A stretch of DNA of 64,000 nucleotides from Bog-473 sp963804055 (GTDB lineage Bacteria; Actinomycetota; Acidimicrobiia; Acidimicrobiales; RAAP-2): NCBI GenBank assembly GCA_963804055.1, contig CAWDOU010000001.1, positions 186,001 through 250,000 on the forward strand. Reading direction: 5' to 3'. Within the stretch, counting starts at the first letter, position 1. The number at the start of each line of letters is the position of its first letter. The translations under genes and the position numbers were made by a program. The notes under the pieces were generated by a model. The model saw nothing but the letters and a program-made list of their open reading frames with translations, did not search any database and was not told where the DNA came from. Below are positions 58,510 through 64,000 of the stretch, in pieces.

Positions 58510-59847
58510 ATGCACAGAGCGGTGCGGTTGGGCGCTGTGGCCTGTGGCCTCCTCCTGTCGGCCACCGCGTTCGCGTCGGTGACGCCGCCGGCTCCGGCAA
58601 CCGGTGCGGCCGCGTCGACGCCCGTCGCGACCACCACCATGACGTTCGTCGACCATTCCCGTTCCACTCCGCCGTGGGACGGGAAGCCGGCGCAGCCGTC
58701 CCGCACGCTGGTCACCACGCTCTGGTACCCGGCCCGGCCCGGCCCGGCCCACGGGCGCTACCCGCTCATCGTCTTTGCCCACGGCCTGGGCGGGTCGCCC
58801 ATGGACTACACGGAGTTGCTCCAGGCCTGGGCGGCCGCCGGCTACGTCGTGGCGGCCCCCCTCTTCCCGCTGTCGAGCAGTCAGACACCCGGGGGGCCCG
58901 ACGGCGGGGACATCGGCAATCAGCCCGGGGACATGAGCTTCGTCATCGACCAGGTCCTCGACGCCTCCAGCGCGCCGAGCGGGCCGCTCTCGGGACTGGT
59001 CGACCCGAAGGAGATCGGCGCCGCCGGTCACTCCAACGGCGCCATCACGACGCTGGGCCTCGTGGCCGACAGCTGCTGTCGCGACACCCGGGTCAAGGCG
59101 GCAGTGGTGATGGCCGGTACGACCGAGGGATTGGGACGCGGCGAATACCACATGGCCGAGGCGCCTCCGCTGCTGATCGTCCAGGACCTCCACGACGGGC
59201 TCGTCCCCTACGGCGATGCGGTCGCCGTGTTCAACGAGGCGCGCGGGCCCAAGGCACTGCTGGCGCTCGACTGGGACGCCGCCTCGGATCCGACCGGCTC
59301 GACGGCGCACATGGCCGCATCCGGCGTGGTGGGGCCGACGTCGGGTGCGGTCATCGCGTCGACGACCGCTTTCTTCAACTCGTTCCTCAAGCACCGGAGC
59401 GGGGCGCTGCAGGAGGTCGCCACGGACGGACGGACGAGCCAGTCGACCGTGCACACGGCCTGGGCGCAGGGCGCGCGCAGCACCCTGCCCGTGCCGGCGG
59501 CGGCGGCGGTGCATCTGCACGCGTCGGTCAGTCCGGCCTCCGGGCTCCACGACGGGCAGGCGATCACCGTCCGGTGGAGTGGCTACACGCCCGGCAAGGT
59601 GGTCAACATCCTGGAGTGCTCCCACGTGGAGATCTCAAGCGCCAGCTCGGCCGGGTGCAGCTTCGCCCACGCGGCCATCCTGCACCCGGACCCGACGGGC
59701 TCGGGCTCAGTGGTCCTGCACGTCGGCACGGGCGCCGTCGGTGACGGCGTCTGCGACGCGGCGCACACGTGCCACGTCGTCGTGAACAACGCCAGCTCGA
59801 CCGATCCCGCCGAGACGAAAGTGGTCGCCATCCACTTCGCCCCGTGA
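58510..59847 (+). CDS. Secreted alpha/beta hydrolase with C-terminal neocarzinostatin-like domain
   Basis: 445 residues. Signal peptide (MHRAVRLGAVACGLLLSATA). The hydrolase domain (about 40-300) has LIVFAHGLGGSPMDYTELL, the nucleophile GAAGHSNGAITTLGL, and the late LIVQDLHDGLVPYGDA (Asp) with an expected His near STAHMAAS, as in dienelactone-hydrolase/PET-hydrolase-like esterases. From about 335 the C-terminus reads ASVSPASGLHDGQAITVRWS and TCHVVVNNASSTDPAETK, matching the beta-sandwich of neocarzinostatin-type apoproteins, with four Cys that can form two disulfides. ATG 58510 follows AAGGAGAGG. Substrate unknown. Confidence 0.82.
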   Translation: MHRAVRLGAVACGLLLSATAFASVTPPAPATGAAASTPVATTTMTFVDHSRSTPPWDGKPAQPSRTLVTTLWYPARPGPAHGRYPLIVFAHGLGGSPMDYTELLQAWAAAGYVVAAPLFPLSSSQTPGGPDGGDIGNQPGDMSFVIDQVLDASSAPSGPLSGLVDPKEIGAAGHSNGAITTLGLVADSCCRDTRVKAAVVMAGTTEGLGRGEYHMAEAPPLLIVQDLHDGLVPYGDAVAVFNEARGPKALLALDWDAASDPTGSTAHMAASGVVGPTSGAVIASTTAFFNSFLKHRSGALQEVATDGRTSQSTVHTAWAQGARSTLPVPAAAAVHLHASVSPASGLHDGQAITVRWSGYTPGKVVNILECSHVEISSASSAGCSFAHAAILHPDPTGSGSVVLHVGTGAVGDGVCDAAHTCHVVVNNASSTDPAETKVVAIHFAP

Positions 59848-59869
59848 GCAGCCGGTCGGACCGGCGCGG

Positions 59870-60610
59870 CTACCGGGCGCCCCCGGCGTCGATCGGGCTG
59901 CGCAGCGACAGCCCGCCGTCGCACTCGAGCACCTGGCCCGTCACCCACTCCATGGTGTGCAGGGCCACGATGGCCCGCGCGATGTCGTCCGCCTCGCCGA
60001 GCCGGCCCAGGGCGGTGCGCCCGGCCACGCCGGACAGCCACTGCGAGCCCTCCACCGACGCCGACAGCCCGCGCCCGAGCATGGGGGTCCGCGTCACTCC
60101 GGGCGCCACCGCGTTCACCCTGATGCCGAGCTCACCCCACTCGGCGGCCGCCACCCGCACCAGCATGGACAGGGCGGCCTTGGACGCGCAGTAGAGGCCC
60201 ATGGTCGGGTCGACCAGCCGTGCGCTGACACTCGAGACCGCCACGAAGGAGCCTGCGATCTGTTCGTCCTGCAGGGCACCGACCCAGGCTCGCATGCAGA
60301 GCCATGGACCTCGCGCGTTGACCCGCATGATCCGGTCGAACGCGTCGGGTTCGGCTTCGGTGAGGCGGCCGGAGTGGCCGACGCCGGCCGTGACGGTGAT
60401 GCAGTTCGGGACGCCCCAGCGGGCGCGGGTCACGCCCACGGCATCGTCGATGGCGCCGGGCTCGGTGATGTCGCACGTGACATCGCGGGTGCCGGCGATG
60501 TCCCAGGTCACCACCGTGGTGCCGTGCGCCCGATGGGCGTCGGCCAGGGCGGCGCCGATGCCCGACCCTCCGCCGATGACCAGTGCAAGCGGACCGGAGT
60601 CGTCGCGCAT
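59870..60610 (-). CDS. Short-chain dehydrogenase/reductase (SDR)
   Basis: 246 residues. Classical SDR: VIGGGSGIGAALADAHRAHG (glycine-rich nucleotide loop), WDIAGTRDVTCDIT (NAD preference), FVAVSSVSARLVDPTMGLYCASKAALS with Ser-Tyr-Lys catalytic triad, NARGPW and VNAVAPGVTRTPML. Start at 60610 follows GGAAAGGAA. The substrate, an alcohol/ketone pair, is unknown. Divergent from the quinone-oxidoreductase-like gene with a 247-bp gap that shows no gene. Confidence 0.92.
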   Translation of the reverse strand: MRDDSGPLALVIGGGSGIGAALADAHRAHGTTVVTWDIAGTRDVTCDITEPGAIDDAVGVTRARWGVPNCITVTAGVGHSGRLTEAEPDAFDRIMRVNARGPWLCMRAWVGALQDEQIAGSFVAVSSVSARLVDPTMGLYCASKAALSMLVRVAAAEWGELGIRVNAVAPGVTRTPMLGRGLSASVEGSQWLSGVAGRTALGRLGEADDIARAIVALHTMEWVTGQVLECDGGLSLRSPIDAGGAR

Positions 60611-60857
60611 GGGATTCCTTTCCACGGTGCCCGGGCCAGACCGTACCCGGCGCGCGGTGCCAGACTCGGGCCCGGAAGCGCTGAGCGGGAGGCCCCGTGG
60701 CAGGGTCGAGGCGATGACGAGCGCACGGCCCACACCACGCCGGCAGCCCGTGCCGCGGCGGGTGCGGACCGTCACCTCCCGCAGAGGCACGGCGAGAGAG
60801 CCACGCAGGAGCCGCCCGGCGGACGAGGCGACTCCGGATGCGGGAGTATGTCCGATC

Positions 60858-61826
60858 ATGAAAGCAGCCGTGTACTACGAGACCGGAGCTCCCGACGTGT
60901 TCCGCTACGAGGACGTGCCCGATCCGCGGGTCGGCCCGGGCGACGTCCTGATCGACGTCGAAGCGATCAGCATCGAGGGCGGTGACACGCTGAACCGGCT
61001 CGGGGGCGACCTGACCGCGCGGCCCCACGTCGTCGGGTACCAGTGTGCGGGCACGGTGGCCGAGGTCGGTGCCGACGTCCAGGGCTTCGCGGTGGGGGAT
61101 CGTGCCGTCACGGTCGGGTTGGACGGCTCCCACGCGGCGCGCCGGGCGACGCCGGCCGGATTCGCCTGGAAGATCCCCGAGGCCGTGTCGACCGACGAGG
61201 CGGCCTGCGTTCCCGTTCCCTTCGGCACCGCGGACGACTGCCTCTTCGAGTTCGGGCACCTCAAGGCCGGTGAGACCGCGTTGATCCACGCCGGGGCGGG
61301 CGGGGTCGGCATCGCCGCCATCCAGATGGCCAAGCGTGCCGGCGCACGGGTCTTCGCCACCGCCTCGAGCGACGATCGCCTGGAGCGCCTGAAGGAGCTC
61401 GGGCTGGACGAGGGGATCAACTACGTCACGCACGACTTCGTCGCGGAGGCCCGCCGCCTGACCGACGGGCGCGGCGTCGACGTGGTGGTGGACTCCGTCG
61501 GCGGCGTGACGCTCCAGGGGAGCATCAACGTCCTGGCCTATCGCGGTCGCTGCGTGTCGGTGGGCGATGCGGGCCGAGCGGCGGCGGAGCAGGTCGACAT
61601 CTCGACGATGCGGGGGAACAACCAGACGCTGGCGGGCTACTTCCTGGGGGCGGAGCTGCTCCTCTCACCACGGCCCCACGCCATGATCGCCGGGCACCTC
61701 GATGCCATCGCGCGTGGCGAGCTCAAGGTGGTCATCGACCGGACGTTCCCGCTCTCCGACGCCGCCGGGGCCCACGCCTACATCGAGAGCCGGCAGGCCT
61801 TCGGCCGGGTGCTGCTCGTCCCCTGA
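60858..61826 (+). CDS. NADPH:quinone oxidoreductase-like medium-chain dehydrogenase
   Basis: 322 residues, zinc-free MDR family: MKAAVYYETGAPDVFRYEDV, VVGYQCAGTVAEVGADVQGF, IHAGAGGVGIAAIQMAKRAG (nucleotide loop), FATASSDDRLERLKELGLD and VVVDSVGGVTLQGSINVL. These enzymes reduce quinones or enones with NADPH. No zinc-ligand cysteines are seen. ATG at 60858. Confidence 0.92.
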   Translation: MKAAVYYETGAPDVFRYEDVPDPRVGPGDVLIDVEAISIEGGDTLNRLGGDLTARPHVVGYQCAGTVAEVGADVQGFAVGDRAVTVGLDGSHAARRATPAGFAWKIPEAVSTDEAACVPVPFGTADDCLFEFGHLKAGETALIHAGAGGVGIAAIQMAKRAGARVFATASSDDRLERLKELGLDEGINYVTHDFVAEARRLTDGRGVDVVVDSVGGVTLQGSINVLAYRGRCVSVGDAGRAAAEQVDISTMRGNNQTLAGYFLGAELLLSPRPHAMIAGHLDAIARGELKVVIDRTFPLSDAAGAHAYIESRQAFGRVLLVP

Positions 61827-61844
61827 GCCCCGGCCGGTCGGGGA

Positions 61845-62444
61845 CTACGAGGCCGTGGCGGCGGTGTGGTGACCCGTTCCGCCCTCCGACGTCACCGCCC
61901 GGAGCTCGTCGAGCGACGTCCGCATCAACTGGGGCAGGTCGAGATGGACGGGGTCGGCCACCCAGCGCTCGAAGGCGACGCGGAACACGGCGATCGCCAC
62001 CTCGGCCGCCAGGCTGGCGGCGTGGTCGGGCACGCCGCGCCCGTGCAGAGTGTCGGCCACCGCCGTCGAGAGCGACGCAAGCTTCTTGAGCTCGCGCTCC
62101 TGAAGCTCCGCGTTGGCCGCAATGATCTCGTAGCGCCGGCGGGCGAAGGCCCGGCGCTCCTGAATGAGGGCGCCACCCGCCACCACCCCTGCCATGGCGG
62201 CGTCGACCGGCGCCATGGCCGGCGGCGCGTCGGCCACCGTGCTGACGAGCAGCTCCTGCAGCATGGCCGCGCCGGCGAAGAGCACCTCGCGCTTGTCGGC
62301 GAAGTGGCGGAAGAAGGTGCGCTCCGTCAGGCCCGCCCGCTTGGCGATCTCCGCCACGGTGGTCTCGTCGAACCCACGTTCCACGTAGAGATCCATGGCC
62401 GCCTTCTCGAGCCTCCCCCGTGCGTCCGGCTCCCAGCGGCCCAT
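61845..62444 (-). CDS. TetR-family transcriptional regulator
   Basis: 199 residues: RLEKAAMDLYVERGFDETTV, IAKRAGLTERTFFRHFADKR (helix-turn-helix) and a helical ligand-binding domain. The ATG at 62444 (MGRWEPDARGRL) was preferred over an upstream start at 62567, which would run through the operator region. It is divergent from the epimerase-like gene; the gap has two matching inverted repeats (62461-62507) that are probably its operators. Confidence 0.9.
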   Translation of the reverse strand: MGRWEPDARGRLEKAAMDLYVERGFDETTVAEIAKRAGLTERTFFRHFADKREVLFAGAAMLQELLVSTVADAPPAMAPVDAAMAGVVAGGALIQERRAFARRRYEIIAANAELQERELKKLASLSTAVADTLHGRGVPDHAASLAAEVAIAVFRVAFERWVADPVHLDLPQLMRTSLDELRAVTSEGGTGHHTAATAS

Positions 62445-62460
62445 GCGCCGATGGTACCTG

Positions 62461-62507
62461 ATGACAGTCACTGACATACCTGGTACAGTGATGTCAGCGA
62501 GTGACAT
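62461..62507. promoter_or_regulatory. Two operator-like repeats between tetR and the epimerase gene
   Basis: ATGTCA-GCGAG-TGACAT (62491-62507) is a perfect 6-bp-arm inverted repeat. ATGACAGTCACTGACAT (62461-62477) resembles it, 30 bp apart (almost three helical turns). Two such sites next to a TetR start suggest cooperative autoregulation and control of the divergent gene. Confidence 0.65.
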
Positions 62508-62565
62508 CGCAAGCTCCCGCACCGAGACCGAGGGGCGGGCACACCGAGTTCGTGGAGGTTCTGTC

Positions 62566-63474
62566 ATGCGTTACTTCGTCACCGGCGGGTCGGGTTTCAT
62601 CGGCTCCGCTGTCGTTCCCGAACTGCTGGGTGCCGGCCACGAGGTGGTGGCCCTTGCCCGATCCGATGCCGCCGCCGCGGCCCTCGCCGACGCCGGAGCC
62701 GAGGTGCTGCGGGGTGACCTCGAGGACCTCGACAGCCTGCGCAGGGGCGCCGCCGCGTCGGACGGGGTCGTGCACCTCGGCTACGTCCACGACTTCTCCG
62801 ACATGGCGATCGGGGCCGCGGTCGACCTCGCGGCCATCGGGGCGATCGGGGAGGTGCTGGCGGGCTCGGGCAAGCCGTTCGTCGTCACGACGGGGACGCT
62901 CCTCCTCGCGCTCGGCGACGTCGGCCTGGCGCCCGGAGCCCTCGGGACCGAAGACGACGTGTCCCACTCCTCCGTGATGCCGCGGGTCGCGTCGGAGAAC
63001 GCCGCCATCGCACTGGCCGACAACGGAATCCGGTCTGCCGCCGTCCGCCTCTCGCCCTCCGTGCACGGCAGGGGGGACCACGGCTTCGTGCCGATCCTGA
63101 TCGGGATCGCGCGCGACAAGGGCGTCTCCGGCTTCGTGGGTGACGGTGCGACCCGCTGGCCGGGTGTGCACCGCCTGGACGCGGCCCGGCTCTTCCGGCT
63201 GGTCGTCGAGGGAGCGCCGGCGGGCTCGCGCTGGCACGGCGTGGGCGACGAGGGTGTGCCGTTCCGCTCCATCGCCGAGGTCATCGGCCGCCACCTCGAC
63301 GTGCCCGTACGCAGCATCGCGCCCGAGGAGGCGGCCGCCCACTTCGGCTTCCTGGGCGGCCTGGTGTCGGTCGACAACCCGACCTCCAACGCGCTGACGC
63401 GGGAGCGCCTGGGCTGGGAACCGGTGGAGCCGGGCCTGCTGGCCGACCTCGACGAGGGCCACTACTTCGCCTAA
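62566..63474 (+). CDS. NAD-dependent epimerase/dehydratase family protein
   Basis: 302 residues, extended SDR: YFVTGGSGFIGSAVVPELLG, EVLRGDLEDLDSL, FVVTTGTLLLALG and VRLSPSVHGRGDHGFVPIL, with WPGVHRLDAARLFRLVVEGA later. The canonical YxxxK is not obvious, as in the NmrA/reductase-like members of this family. ATG at 62566 after GGAGG. Probably controlled by the divergent TetR. Substrate unknown. Confidence 0.88.
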   Translation: MRYFVTGGSGFIGSAVVPELLGAGHEVVALARSDAAAAALADAGAEVLRGDLEDLDSLRRGAAASDGVVHLGYVHDFSDMAIGAAVDLAAIGAIGEVLAGSGKPFVVTTGTLLLALGDVGLAPGALGTEDDVSHSSVMPRVASENAAIALADNGIRSAAVRLSPSVHGRGDHGFVPILIGIARDKGVSGFVGDGATRWPGVHRLDAARLFRLVVEGAPAGSRWHGVGDEGVPFRSIAEVIGRHLDVPVRSIAPEEAAAHFGFLGGLVSVDNPTSNALTRERLGWEPVEPGLLADLDEGHYFA

Positions 63475-63588
63475 GTCCGTCCACCGGGGCCGCCTCCCGG
63501 CTCCGGGCCCGCTCCGGGTGTCCCGTAGAATCGCTGGCCGGCCGTCGGAGCCCGCGCCAGGGTTCCCGTGATCCGGAAAAGGGACGAC

Positions 63589-64000
63589 ATGAAGATCGCA
63601 GTGGTCGGAACGGGAGCGATGGGCTCCGTGTACGCCGGCCTGCTCGGCAAGGCCGGTCACGAGGTCTGGGCCATCGACACCTGGCAGGAGCACATCGACG
63701 CCATCGCCGCGTCCGGCCTGGCCGTGTCGGGGGCGAGCGGCAGCTACGTCGTCGACAACCTCCGCGTCGGGCGCGTCCCGGGAGACGCGGGGAGCTGTGA
63801 CCTCTGGGTCATCGCCACCAAGGCGGCGGACGTCGACGCGGCGGCCGCGGCGATCGCGCCGCTGCTCGGGCCCGACACCGTGGTCATGGCCTTCCAGAAC
63901 GGGCTCGGCGCCGGCGAGCGCGTGGCGCGGCGGATCCCGGAGGCGCACATCGTGATCGGTATCGCCGAGGGGTTCGGGTCGTCGGTCCCCGAGCCCGGGC
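63589..64000 (+). CDS. 2-dehydropantoate 2-reductase (ketopantoate reductase) family, N-terminal part
   Basis: The gene runs off the end of the window, about 137 residues visible. KIAVVGTGAMGSVYAGLLGK (nucleotide loop), VWAIDTWQEHIDAI, LWVIATKAADVDAAA, and VMAFQNGLGAGERVA are signatures of ApbA/PanE-like reductases, which make pantoate for CoA with NADPH; paralogues of unknown role are common. ATG at 63589. Confidence 0.88.
   Translation, partial: MKIAVVGTGAMGSVYAGLLGKAGHEVWAIDTWQEHIDAIAASGLAVSGASGSYVVDNLRVGRVPGDAGSCDLWVIATKAADVDAAAAAIAPLLGPDTVVMAFQNGLGAGERVARRIPEAHIVIGIAEGFGSSVPEPG

Noticed and set aside
57991..59625. Long minus-strand open frame opposite the PilZ, small protein and hydrolase genes
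   Set aside because: Arg/Gly/His-rich antisense translation; all three plus-strand genes have domain or start-site support.
60611..60857. Possible gene in the gap between the SDR and the quinone-oxidoreductase-like gene
   Set aside because: An in-frame upstream extension of the oxidoreductase is Arg/Pro-rich and lacks a fold; the normal MKAAVYYE start is at 60858.
1..64000. CRISPR arrays, tRNA or rRNA genes, insertion sequences, prophage genes
   Set aside because: No regularly spaced direct repeats, cloverleaf-like segments, transposase or integrase motifs, or phage structural genes were seen. Almost all intergenic gaps are shorter than 250 bp.

Overview
The window looks like a chromosomal segment of a high-GC actinobacterium, most likely an uncultured member of the Acidimicrobiia. 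The evidence is strong G/C bias at third codon positions, many GTG starts, two families that normally depend on mycothiol (42246-42878, 44383-45141), an LCP cell-wall protein, P450s paired with tiny ferredoxins, and a secreted protein built of ~41-residue DGGVFAFG repeats (55909-57075) of a kind common in Acidimicrobiia. The lineage is inference; no rRNA or tRNA gene is visible.

Bases 1-4000 hold the end of a B12-dependent acyl-CoA mutase, a frameshifted carboxymuconolactone decarboxylase-like gene, a beta-hydroxyacid dehydrogenase, a lone P450-type ferredoxin and an orphan ABC substrate-binding protein. Bases 4000-31500 form a carbohydrate-catabolic island of three modules. (i) 4850-10314: GH2 beta-galactosidase-like enzyme, GalT-like uridylyltransferase, IMPase-like phosphatase and a GHMP sugar kinase resembling plant L-arabinokinase. 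(ii) 17751-23972: xylose isomerase, xylulokinase, GH43 beta-xylosidase and a LacI regulator in one overlapping operon, with a divergent Gfo/Idh/MocA oxidoreductase. (iii) 23982-31310: beta-glucuronidase, uronate isomerase, a shikimate-kinase-fold kinase, a mannonate/altronate-type dehydrogenase, a nickel-pincer LarA-family protein and a second LacI regulator. LacI-type operators at 4810 and 22892 and a perfect palindrome at 31313 suggest local control. Between modules (i) and (ii) lie an ABC exporter pair, an LCP protein, a sigma factor with a membrane partner, and small uncharacterised genes.

Bases 31487-38455 carry an amidohydrolase, a secreted protein and a complete Liv-type ABC importer operon (livG-F-H-M plus substrate-binding protein). 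Bases 38648-45141 carry a large membrane protein with a degenerate kinase domain, a thiol dioxygenase-like cupin with a rhodanese, and an ArsR/SRPBCC/DinB-like group divergent from an FMN reductase. Bases 45159-48310 hold a nucleotidyltransferase, a small Tat-type protein, an HprK-like kinase and a PqqD-like protein, which resembles the tailoring part of a lasso-peptide locus without the cyclase genes. Bases 48350-53485 hold two phytanoyl-CoA dioxygenase-like enzymes, a GNAT, an enoyl-CoA hydratase and a P450/ferredoxin pair. The rest holds a TetR/MFS drug-efflux pair with a readable operator-promoter, the repeat protein, a ~610-bp non-coding stretch with two perfect palindromes, a PilZ protein, a secreted hydrolase with a neocarzinostatin-like domain, oxidoreductases, and the start of a ketopantoate reductase.

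The most interesting proposal is in module (iii): no dehydratase or KDG branch is present. The gene set instead fits a route glucuronide > glucuronate > fructuronate > mannonate > (LarA-type C2 epimerisation) gluconate > (kinase) 6-phosphogluconate. This is inference from gene context and conserved residues. Five genes need a frameshift to be read through (near 1080, 10876, 16260, 43285, 45860), which may reflect assembly indels.
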